A DNA stretch of 64,000 bases from Peribolospora baueri (Eukaryota; Basidiomycota; Peribolosporomycetes; Peribolosporales; Peribolosporaceae), in contig JAMDHS010000010.1 in assembly GCA_029717555.1 (NCBI GenBank), positions 1 to 64,000 of the forward strand, given 5' to 3'. The notes under the pieces were generated by a model. The model was not told the origin of the DNA. It saw only the letters and a list, made by a program, of their open reading frames with translations, and did no database searches. The translations under genes were made by a program, and so were the position numbers. Below, one piece after another: positions 45,407-55,723 of the stretch (position 1 is the stretch's first letter; every line of letters starts with the position of its first letter).

Positions 45407-46250
45407 CTTTTTTCTTTTTCTTCTTTCTTACAATCCCACGACGAACCGTCGGTTATCTTCGTCTGCTTCGGAATTCCGGATCGAACTACCTCGGCCGTTT
45501 TGCTGGTTAGTTTTTTGGGAAGGGTTATCCTGAAGGCGCACCGCACCGCACCGCACCGTTGGGGGAAAGAATGCTCTTGGCCACACTGTACTCGAGAAAG
45601 AAGCTGTAGAATGGAAGGGGGAACGAACGAAAAGACGAATCTGAGATATCCACCAAAGAGCGACTTTTACAAAGCAATTGTGACAGCAAAAAAAAAGAAG
45701 AGAGAGAGCGATAGGGGTGGCGAGATACAATTTTGGTGTAACCGGCAAGAGTGGTCCTAGGTCGTTGAGGGAAGGGTGTGGCGGAGATGGAAGGTGGGAT
45801 ACAAGGAACATCGGGCATTTGGATCAGGTTCCCTGCCCCCTCTCGTCAGCTGGAAAACGAGACGTTTTGCCTAGGAAGAAGGAAACGAAATGGGTCAGTG
45901 CGGTAGGGACGTAGAGCCCTCGTCTACGGGGCCTACTTTAATTTATTTTAAAGATAGGAAGGACGCCGCGGAGCGTGGGCGTAACGACATCGCAAGAACG
46001 GTGTGAGAGAGAAAGAGAGACTCCAGCACGAGGAAGGGCGAAAAGGGGCGGGAACCGAAGCGAGGCGAGAGGCGAGGATAAACGAATTGCGGTGCGCGGT
46101 CGCGGAGATGCGGACGAAAGGACGGGCGGGGAATTGGAGGAGAGGGATGGACGCGGATAGGAAGGGGGGGAGGGGGGTGCCCGGGGAGAGGGGGGTGAGA
46201 GACTGACGATGGGAGAAGAGGAGACGGTTCGGTTCCAGTGCGGCGGATCA

Positions 46251-46336
46251 CGACAGGACAAGACATGACAGGACAGGACAGAGCAGGATGGGACAGGATA
46301 GGACAGGACAGGGTAGGACAGGATAGGACAGGACCG
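46251..46336. repeat. degenerate (GGACA)n pentamer repeat
   Basis: About seventeen tandem pentamers close to GGACA, with GGATA, AGACA and TGACA variants, spanning about 85 bp. Confidence 0.9.
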
Positions 46337-46643
46337 GAGAAAGACGGGCAGGAGGGAGTGTCCGTGAGCGCGAGCGCGGATGCGTGTGCAGAAGTACGGC
46401 GAAGCCTGCGAGGAGTTTAGAGGAAAGAAGAAACTAAGACGAAACAGGAGAGGGGCCAAAAGGAAGGGAAATAGGACAAGAAGAGGAAGATGGAGAAAAA
46501 GGGCATACTGAAGGAGAGCCACCCGGTTTCCTAAAAAAATATTCATGTAGGACGACCAAATTGTAGTGGATTAGAACAAAGCGCGAGGGGACGAGGGTGG
46601 GGGTGGAGCAGATACGCGCGATCACCGCCGCCCGGCCCGGAGC

Positions 46644-49238
46644 TCAGCGACCGTGCACCGGGTCTCCTGCTTTCGTCGGATGACCGCCTCTTTGGGGTAC
46701 GTTGTACGCGAACGTCCCCGGCGGCTCTAGAGCCGGAGGTCCGCCGCTGCGAGGATGTTGAAAGGTGTGGTGCAGGTCGGCGGCGTGCGACTGTGACTGT
46801 CCGTACTGGGCCATCGGCGCGTCGCGAGCCGGATGAGTGGAGAAGGGCGGAGGAGCTGCTGGATGACAAGGAGGAGGAGCAGTCGTGCCAGGGTGCGTGC
46901 GCGGCGACGGAGGTCTACCCGGCGGCGGTGGTGGTGGTGGCCGATGGCTGAACAAGGCCTGCAGCTGCGCAATGTCGGCGTGTGCCGCCTCCACTTGCAT
47001 TCTCTCCTCGTCCCCTACATTTGCGTCGGGCGCGCATATCGTCCTGAGCACGCTTGAGATACGCGTCAAGGCGTGCATGGTGTGCGTGCGCACGGTCAAG
47101 TCGGTCTGTCGGCAGAGGTGCTGGGACTCGTACATGGACCGAACCTGCGATTCGAGGTACGCGGAATGGCGAATGATCTGGTCCACACGGTCGGACAAGT
47201 CGTCGATGGGCCCGGTGAGTGCGGGACCCGAAAGGTACGGTGGGTTCGGCGGTCGTCCGCGAGTAGGGCCGGGCATGCCACCCATCTCAGCGGTCCCGAC
47301 ACCGGGAGAGCGAGGGAAATAAGTGGCCGACGGCATGTCGTATTTAGGCGTCCGGACATGCCCGCTGGCCTCCTCCCTGACGGGCGCACGAGGATCCGCG
47401 ACGGACCGACCGCCGCATTCGGGGTAGCCGGTGGCGGAGGGCTCAGGACGAGCGTACCGGAAAGCCGGGGTCGCGGCGGGCTCTGCTTCTTGTCGTGAAA
47501 CGCCCGTCCTCGCCACGGCGCCGGACACACGGGATATCTCGGGGCTCGGGGTCAAACTGCCCGCCCTGCTGGACAAGTCCTGAGGCGTGGCAACATACAC
47601 GGTCGGGCTGCCGCCACCGACGGCGTGTCCGCCGCTTCCACGCTTCTGCGGCCTCGAGGACTTGCGCTTGATGTCGGCGAGAAGGTGGGTGTCACCGCGA
47701 CGGAAGGAAGGGTGTCGAAATTCCCAGACTTGGATGTCGTCGCTGGGGTTGCCATGAAAGGTGTGATTGACCTGTGCGTGACGCCCGAGGGAAGGGATAT
47801 GCGATGTTACACGATGGGAGAGCGCTAAACGAGACTTAAGAGACTTGCGTACCTTGTGAAAGCCATACATGTTCAGTTGCCGGACAAAAGACTGCCAGTT
47901 GGAGTGCTTGAACCAGTTTGGCAACACTTCAGGGCGCAAAACAAAAGCCAAAAAATGGGCAGGCGCGGACAGAGCGATGGAGGGTAAGGGTGGCGATGAG
48001 CAATTCGGTGGCGATGCGGTAGAAAGGCGACAGAGAGAGAGTGTGTGTGGACGGACGGGAGGATCAGCTGACCTATCCGAGAGAACTCGGCCGGATTGGC
48101 CACGTTGAAGGCCGCCCCGCCCTGCGACCAAGAAATCAAGGTCTGAATTGACTCGTCCTCCAGCATGCTATATGGGAAAGTCGTGAATAGACAAGTACGT
48201 GAGAAAAGGAGAAAGAAAAGAGAGGGAGGAAGGAAGGAGGGGAAAAGTCAGAGCGAGAAGGTCGCATCGGGTCTGTTTCGACGGTTCTGCCAGTGCGAAC
48301 GACACGACGAGCGGCGCGGCGACTCACGCGTACAGCTTCTGAACAAAACTCGGCTGCTGCTTGCTGTTGCTGCCGCTCGCGTTGGCGACAGGGCCGAACG
48401 GAAGGGCTCCAGACGAGGCCGCCTCTGCGCCGTCGCCAGATTCGACGCCGCCGCCGCCGGCGAAACCTTCTCCGTATTGCGAAGAATGGTCGTCTCCCCT
48501 CGAGTGTGAGAAGGGCACCAAGGCCGAGTGGGGCTGGTGAGCGGGCACGGCTCCTGTGGAGGGAGGGAAAGGTAAAGGTTGCGATCGGTCCAAGGGTAGT
48601 GGTTGCTGTTGGTGAGGCCCGAGGCTGGGGCGCGGCGATGGTTGGTAGAACGCGGTGGAGGGGGAAGGGGACGTGTGTGGGGGCGGATAAGACGTGTCGG
48701 GTAGGTGTTCGTCGCGAGCGTTCCATCGGATGTCGGGCGCCCCCGAGGAAATGGCCGAAAACGGAGGCAGGCTGAACGTGTTCCGAGCGGCTTGTGCCGA
48801 TCGAAGTGGAGGCGAGCGCGGGCGCTCCCAGCGGTCGGGGGACTCTACGATCCGACGAGAGGGATCTATTACGTTGGGCATGCCAGACGTCGCCGAGCCG
48901 GACGGATCACCTTGCCGCCTTGAACGCTCCATGGATCCGGGCCCGCGTTCTGAAGCGACCGTTTCCTTTGACTCGTTTTCCCCATGACCTAGGTGGTCGG
49001 ACGGAGGAGGGCCAGGGAGATCTGGCGAGCGGTCGCCCGAGATGGTTCGCGGACGCTTGAAAGGCCTGGGACTGGACTTTGCGTCGCTTCTGCCCGCGTC
49101 CGGCACCGAGGCGATGGACGGCGAGTCGGGTCGCTTGTTCTGCGGAACGGGCGGAGAGGAGGTTCGGGGCGGCGACGGCGACGACCCGGCGTCTTCCGTG
49201 GCCGTTTTGGAGACCTTGGGCCTGCCGTGCCAGCTCAT
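46644..49238 (-). CDS. HSF-type DNA-binding transcription factor
   Basis: Four exons: 49238-48328, 48167-48073, 47926-47853 and 47771-46644 (735 aa). The heat-shock-factor DNA-binding domain is assembled across all four exons from about residue 297: [60 protein letters not shown], and [21 protein letters not shown] basic [10 protein letters not shown] follows. The N-terminal 295 residues are Pro/Ser-rich and disordered. A helical stretch near residues 515-580 ([20 protein letters not shown]) could mediate oligomerisation. The Pro-rich C-terminus may be an activation region. It may be Hsf1 or another HSF-domain factor such as Sfl1 or Skn7; no response-regulator domain is seen. An in-frame ATG at 49394 would add 52 residues. 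Confidence 0.88.
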
Positions 49239-51086
49239 CGCGGCCTTGGCGCCCCTAGGACGCTGGCCAGCGGAGACGGACGGGAGGCGCACGCCCGAGG
49301 TCGAAAAGACGCTCGAGGAACCGTGTGGGTGAATGACGGCTACAGCGCAGAGCACGTCGTGGAGTCGACGGTCGTCGCGAGGCGGACCGCGCATGAAACA
49401 GAATCGCAACCGAAGGCGGAGGCGGGCCGTGCGCGACGGACGGTGCGAAGGAAAGATTTGCACCGGCGCTTGGAAGGTCGTCGAAGAAGCCAAGGATGAA
49501 AAGAAGTCTGGAAAAAGAAAGAAAGGAAGAAAGAATGAGAGAGAATGAAGAGGAAGGAAAGAAGGTTCGTCGAGACCGTGGCCGCCTGAAGTATTGATCG
49601 TTAATGACCGACGGGCGCCGTCGGGACGCTTGGCGTCGAGATAACTGAAGAAGGGAGGAGAAAGCGAGAGGGGAGGTCGTCGGGTCGCGTGGTGAAGATC
49701 GAGGAGAACACCTCGGACTTGGACTTGGACTTGGACAGCGACGGCAGCGACGACGATACGACGCTCAAGAAAGCTTCTCGTCCCAAGCCGTCCACCCTCC
49801 TCGAAGCCGGCCGGCGGAGGCAGCGAGCGGCAGCGGCGGCGCGAGAAGGGGAGGGAGGAAGGTGGAAAGGGAGGGAGGAGGTCGGAAGGAGGAGGGGGAG
49901 GAGGGAGACGTGGAAGGGGGTCCAAGAAAGGGAAGGGGAGGTGGAGGAAGAAAAGAGCAGGACGGACCTGACGAGCGACGGAGGTTGATGATGAGAAGGA
50001 ACGGCAACGACGGCAACAGCTTCGGCTTCGGCTTCGGCTCGACAGCGGAATGTGGGTGGTGCGCGCGCGTGGCATCATCGTCGTCGTCCCCTGCTCATCG
50101 TCGCACGGGATGGAAGTACATTGCGTCGTGTATGCACGGAACTACATGAAGACTCGCACAGATCGCACTCGCACGTCCCTTGTTCGAGAGCGTCGGTGCG
50201 GGTGCGGGTGCGAGTGCGAAGGGAACGACGATCACTAATAACGAGCGGCAGCGACGAGGACGTACTTGGGTGGGGCCGAGTGCAGTGCAGAGAAGACAGG
50301 CGAATGGAAGCGGGGCGAGGTCGATAAGACGGACGAATGCGCCAAGGCCAACCGAACCGGACCGGACCGATCCTGCGATCGTCCTCCTTTCCTTCTCTCG
50401 ATCCTGTTCCAGATCTCCTGACCTCGCTCGCTGCGCGATACGGCCGCCACGGCGAGTGGAGGCACGAATGACGAAGTGGCCCCACGTAAGCGTCGTTTCT
50501 CAACGATACGGCGTTCCGAGCCGAGGTCGTACCGCCGGTAACATGACGAGCGGGCGAATGGAAAGCGCTCGGCGGCCAGCGCAACCGAGTGGTTGCTCGA
50601 CTCGTCTACGCCGCACGTATGAGTGAGTCGTACCACTGGCAAGCCGCTGTAGACAGCACTTACAACGGAATCGGGTCGTCACATACATGCCTTCTTACAT
50701 TTGTGGTGACAGGGACGGCGGGCCGCATCGATCGATCGATCAGCCCGCCACCAGACGGCAACAAGGGCGAGGGGAAGAAGCGTCCGCCCGTACGTCCGAC
50801 TTTCCTGTCTCTTCGCTGCCGGAGTCAAATTCGGTCGCAAGACAGTGGTTACAGTTAGCGAACTAAGGACAGCACCATGTCGGTCGGACATACGAACCTG
50901 GTCGCCGGCGTATGGGGCGCGGGGGGGCCGGCGAAGGGAAAGGGGGGGGAATTGTGTGAGCAATCGACGCACGGCACCATCCCAGGTTCTTCTTCTCGTC
51001 AACCAGCCGGCCGCATGTCTCTCGTCTCTCGGCACGGCCTCCTCGCCGAACCATCAACGAAGCGTCAGCCACGAACGACGCCACAA

Positions 51087-51123
<37 letters not shown>

Positions 51124-53062
51124 CTTTGCATCCGTCTCCACTCAAGACTTCGCCCGTCTCGACGGAAGTCTGCATCCGCGACGAAGCCGGTCCGTTCGCC
51201 AAGATCGAGGTCGGGCACAAAATGGCCGATAGGCCCGCACTCTACTCTCTATTCTGCTCCGTTTCACCCGCGCTTTTTCATCTGCGTCAGCGCGGTCGGC
51301 GAGGGACGAATGAAGGCCGCTCGGCCCGCTCGCCGTGCGTGCGTTCCTAGTTAACGGGAGTGACTGTCAATATCCATTAAGTCCGAGCACAGGTCACCTG
51401 ACCCATACGGCGTCGACGACAGAGACGGAAATCTCTCTCTCTCTGTGTACGACGCTGCCCTGATGTAGTGAAGCTCGCATGAGCAAAACCGACCCACACA
51501 TTCGTGCATAGCGACGACGATTCGATGGCCCCGCTGGACCATTGCAAGCACGAAGAGTGTTTAGTTAGTTACCCACTTCGTCGCTCTTCGTTCGTTCGAA
51601 GTGGCGCGCCAGCCGGCTCGAACGAAGAAGCCAGAGAACGAACACTACAGCGAGGTAAAGTTAGGTTACCTACTCGAGTAAGTCGTTTGATTTCTTTAAC
51701 GTCCACGGTCGCCGATGGAAGCATCCGTGCCCCCCGCTGACGCCGGCAAGCTCTGCGGGCGAGACAAGACAGAAACGACGATCGTGTCTGATCATCCGTC
51801 CGTCCGTCGTCGATACAACCGTAGCCACGACGTTACGGCGACTACAGACGTACTGTACATGGTGGCGCCAGCGAGCCGCTTTCCCGACGCAGGACGTGCA
51901 CCTTCTCGGCTCCATCAGGCCTTTTCTCTGTGCCTCTTCTCTGTGCCTTGGTACCAGACCGGCGCCGCCGCCCTCCATCCTTCTTCCTTTTCTTTCGATC
52001 CAAGCTTGCTTGGCAGTTCCGACTCGACGCGACCTAGTTCCAACTTGATATTCGATTCGTCTGTCTTTCTCCTTCCGGTCCGCTTCGCCGAAGGCCGACC
52101 GACCGAACCGACCGACCACCCGCCGGCGGGCCTTTGCTCGCGAACGACCCTCCGAGCTTCCGAGCCCAAATCGCAATCGCTCCTCCGCCAGGCCAAGAAG
52201 AAGAAAACTCGGGACGGCTCCAGCGAGGGACGAACGAAAAAGCTCGGCGACACTCGTCCCGCGACCTTTCTAATTGCCGCGCCTTCATCGCTTCCGTCCG
52301 TTCCTTCTATGTACCCTCCGCTTGTCTGCGGGGCACATCTTCGCGCGGACGTTCACGCGAATCTGACACAGGCGCTACGGGAAACCAGCCCGAGGACAAG
52401 GACGGCCGCGGCATGAAACGCTCGGGACGCGACGCGTGTAAATGAAGTGGCCATTGCGTAGAGCGCTTTCAGTGATATGCGAGGGCGACGACGAGCGGCT
52501 GCTCTAACAAAGTCCATCAATTTGCGCTGACCTGGACGCCGTAGCATCGGGTGCTTCGCATCTCAATCTTTTCTTTCCCCTCGGCTCGGCCGGTTGGCGT
52601 GCACCAGGGCTAAGAAGAGGTGTAGAGACGCTTTCCACCTTGGGGTAGACTCTACACGACTCGGACGAAACCTGCGGGAGGGTAGGATTAGACTCAGGAC
52701 CAGGACACGGCAAACGAACCGAGGCCCGTCGACGTCGTAACGCATGCCCCCATTCGCGCGCTCCTCACTCGTAGAGCGCATCTTATGAGCTCTGCTTACA
52801 AGTTCTCTCTTCCCCTCGTTGTGCTTTTACTGGTAAATGTCGTGGTCTCACCGTCCCCTTGGTATGGGCTTGTCCTTCCTACTTGCCAGTCTCAGGACAG
52901 CTCCTAGCCACATCGATCGCCAGCGGGCCTAACTGGCCTCTGGCCTCTTAAGTATCCAGGGCCACCGTTTGCCCGTGCTGGACCCGTAATCGAAGGCTTC
53001 CTTCCCCTCACTCAGAAGACTCTTCCTTTCCCCACCCTAGCCCCCCATCTCGAACGTCGACC
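49239..53062. other. 3.8-kb gene-poor region upstream of the HSF gene
   Basis: Apart from a possible N-terminal extension of the HSF frame (to 49394), no open frame here shows family similarity or convincing codon structure. The longest is a Ser/Pro/Arg-rich plus-strand frame at 51715-52416. A (TC)n run lies at 51090-51120. The region could hold a large HSF promoter, a leader or untranslated RNA. Confidence 0.45.
51090..51120. repeat. (TC)n microsatellite
   Basis: About fifteen TC units in the gene-poor region upstream of the HSF gene. Confidence 0.95.
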
Positions 53063-53356
53063 ATGTCCGCCACGCCGGACTTGAAGAGGAAGGGGAGGAC
53101 GAAGGGGACGCACGCGCGGGGAAGGGGGACGAGCTCCGTCAATCCTATGAAGATTAGACGTCGTAAGCGATTCAGAAGAGCCCGAGAGGACGTTAAGATG
53201 GGTATTCAAGCAATGAGGGCGGGCAGTAAGAGCCTTCCTCATCCTCCTCTGCAGGGCGCTTGTAGCCGTCCCGTCTCCATGAACGTGCCGTCAACGAGCG
53301 CGAAAAGGTGTCTCCGCCGTGGTGGGGAACGGGGGCCTCGATCCATACGAGGGTGA
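53063..53356 (+). CDS. possible small basic protein (doubtful)
   Basis: A 97-codon open frame starts after a pyrimidine-rich stretch, with a good start context (GACCATGTCC). It is very rich in Lys and Arg (MSATPDLKRKGRTKGTHARG) and resembles no family I know. A GTAAGC inside it could be a donor, but no matching acceptor gives a longer frame. It may be chance. Confidence 0.2.
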   Translation: MSATPDLKRKGRTKGTHARGRGTSSVNPMKIRRRKRFRRAREDVKMGIQAMRAGSKSLPHPPLQGACSRPVSMNVPSTSAKRCLRRGGERGPRSIRG

Positions 53357-54502
53357 ACGTACCATCCTTGTCGTTCCGCTGGTTCGCATCGGTCGCGCGG
53401 GCTGATTGTCCGAATTGGGGAAGCGTCGATTTTATGCGGTTGCGGTTAGTTAGAGGAGCAGGAGAAATGCCGGAGTCCTACCTAAGTACTCTCTAGCCTT
53501 CCAACGCGCAAGCGCAGAGCGGTTATAACCACACACACGAATGTACCTTCGCCTTTGTAATTTCAATGTCGTTTCTTTGTTCGTTACGGAAAACCTCGCA
53601 CTTCAAAGCACTCCCTTCCACACGCCTTGCTGTAGTCGCGAATATCCATCAGTGTCCCGAGAAGCGACGCTCAGATCTTGGCGGCGATCGGCCCACACCT
53701 CGTTCGGAGCGAAGCAGCGGTTCACCACCGACTTTTGAGTAAGCGACGATCAGTTAGTTTGTTCAGCTGGCGCCTAGTGAACAGCCGCCGCCGAGGGCGA
53801 GCGGAAACGATGGTGGAAGAAGGGTTTGTGTCGCGCCTTGGAAAAGCGTCTTTGTGTTTTACCCGATCAACAAGCCCATCGCGGACCCCCCCCCCCCCCC
53901 CCCCCCCCCCCCCGGACCCCCCCCCCCCCCCCAACAATGAGCGGGCCGGTCCGCCGCCAGTCTGATAGAAAGGAGGGCGAGGAGAAAAAAAAGCTCTGCG
54001 ATCACGTCGACCCCGTGGAAGAAACGGACAGAGATGAAAGCGCAAGAGGGGAAGGAGCGGAGGGGCTGTCTTACACCGACAAATGGTGTCGCAACGCCTC
54101 GCAGAATCGCTGACGATAGTCATCGAGGACACGGCACCGGCGTCGACCTGGGCTACTGCCCATAGCATGGCCTCCACGGACGATATTGGAAAGCACCTCA
54201 TCTAACCACTCGACATCCTGCCATTAGACACCAAATGAGCTCACAGACGGCGCCAAACCATCTGCGGACCGACGAGGAACGAGGGCCTGCACGTTTGGAC
54301 ACCGGACAACAATAGGACAGTCCCCAGTGGGAGCTAAAGAAAGGCTGGCATGCGTGCGCGTTCCCTCTTCGCAGGAAGCGAGGTCATAGGAGTTTTGTAC
54401 AGGTCAGAAATGATGCGTGGGGTGACCGGAGGTAGGTCCGAAGGAGAAGGAGCGGCATGGATGCGAAGCAGAGGGAAGGGTGATGATCGGGATCGGAGTC
54501 AC
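53357..54502. other. intergenic with long poly(C) runs
   Basis: No gene is seen. Poly(C) runs of about 28 and 16 nt at 53886-53932 interrupt it. The right end is the 3' flank of eL27. Confidence 0.5.
53886..53932. repeat. two adjacent poly(C) runs
   Basis: About 28 C, then GGA, then about 16 C. Runs of this length are difficult to sequence and may mark an uncertain assembly point or a structured (i-motif or G-quadruplex) site. Confidence 0.93.
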
Positions 54503-55407
54503 TCAGAACTGACAGAGATGAAATCGCGAGCGCGAGCCGCAAGGAAAAATTCAGTATTGGAGATCACGAGATACGAGAGAAATGAATGAGGCTAATCAGA
54601 CAAAAGAACGCCGACTCACCCTGAGCTGAGTGAAGAACCACTTGTTCTTGCCGCTCTGGTAGCGCTCCTCGAACAACTTCTTCACCGTCTTCTTCGCATC
54701 CTCTCGCTGGGACGGCTCACGGAAGGTGTCGGGGACGACAGCGCCCTTGAGACCCTCGAGCTCGAGAGCGTAACGCGTCGGCATCAGGTGGTTGTAGTTG
54801 ATGACCTGCGGTCGCAGAAAAGGTACGTCCGAATCGTCAACACTGCCTAATTCTAATCATTCCATGACAAGCTCTCTCGGCTCTGCCTAGTCTGTTCCTC
54901 GCTGCCAGGCTAGAAGAACAAGCAACGACCTAGCAAAGGCAGGCACTCACCTTAATGAAAGGCTTGACCTTGCTGCGCTTCGCCAGCTTCTTGGCGCCCA
55001 TGGATCGGGTCACCTTGAGCGGGTAGCGCTCAATACCGGCAGCAATGACGTGGGGGTACGCCCGCTCCTTGGTGCCCTCATCGTACTGCTTGATCACGAC
55101 AACCTGGCGAAACAAAGCCAGACAGTGTAACACAGCCAGCTCCGGTGAGCGCGAGATCCATGGCAAGATAGAGCAGCACCGCAATGGTCTCCACCAATCT
55201 CTTTCCCTCTAACCGGTTCGCTTTTCCATCCATCACCTCTCCTACGTCTCTCCGTCCCAGAAGCACGGGCTACTTTCACTCCCGCCCACGCTCGCCCTTC
55301 GAGGTGCACCGACAGCTCGATTCCACGACACGGATGCCTACCTTCTTGCCCGCATAACGACCCTGGAGGACGACGGCAACCTTGCCGGGCTTGTAGACCT
55401 TGACCAT
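54503..55407 (-). CDS. RPL27: 60S ribosomal protein eL27
   Basis: Four exons: 55407-55342, 55103-54951, 54805-54620 and 54508-54503 (136 aa, the usual length). The protein begins [20 protein letters not shown]. It continues [56 protein letters not shown], and ends WFFTQLRF. The last exon is only TTC TGA, one Phe codon plus the stop, after a 111-nt intron. The expected eL27 ending (FTxLRF) supports it. It is a structural protein of the large ribosomal subunit. Four telobox-like heptamers lie just upstream. Confidence 0.96.
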
Positions 55408-55723
55408 TTTGCTGCGTGACGGGAGGGCTGAACTTGACGAGGGTCTTTTTGAACGGTGAGCAAGCGTTGGAAGATCGACGGGCCAACCAACCAGTTCCAC
55501 GCTGCGGTGATGGGGTAGGGTTGCTGGGAGCGCGCGAGCTATGTAGTCAAAAGAAGTAGGGTTATCATCCCAAAGCAGCAATCATAACCCTACTTTCGTA
55601 TCTATGCGCACGGGCCACGGTAACGATTAGGGTTTACTACCACCTCTCTTCTATTACCACAGTACTAGCTGCGACGTTTGTGAAGAGACTCCAATACAGC
55701 GGAGTTTCCCCTTCCGCCCTCGT
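55408..55723. promoter_or_regulatory. eL27 promoter with four telobox-like heptamers
   Basis: TAGGGTT or its complement AACCCTA occurs at 55516-55522, 55557-55563, 55586-55592 and 55628-55634. These lie about 110-230 bp upstream of the eL27 start. Such teloboxes are known in promoters of ribosomal protein genes in plants and of some fungi (Tbf1 sites). The region also holds the 3' end of the securin-like gene. Confidence 0.6.

Larger units (their letters stand above)
44600..46643. other. 2-kb intergenic, convergent 3' ends, with homopolymers and a pentamer repeat
   Basis: The gap lies between the stops of RRP40 (+) and the HSF gene (-). It holds a poly(C) run (about 45275-45288), a poly(T) run of over 40 nt (about 45365-45406), and a GGACA-type repeat (46251-46336). 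Open frames crossing the poly(T) are artefacts of the run. I see no gene. Confidence 0.5.

Noticed and set aside
45157-45760. Two plus-strand frames and one minus-strand frame crossing poly(T)
   Set aside because: They are created by the homopolymer, which reads as poly-Phe or poly-Lys.
51585-51632. Short inverted repeat (TTCGTTCGA / TCGAACGAA)
   Set aside because: Arms of about 9 bp with a 20-bp loop; expected by chance in repeat-prone GC-rich sequence and not linked to a gene.
51715-52416. 233-aa plus-strand frame
   Set aside because: No family similarity or splice context; open by GC-rich composition. Kept only as a note in the gene-poor region.
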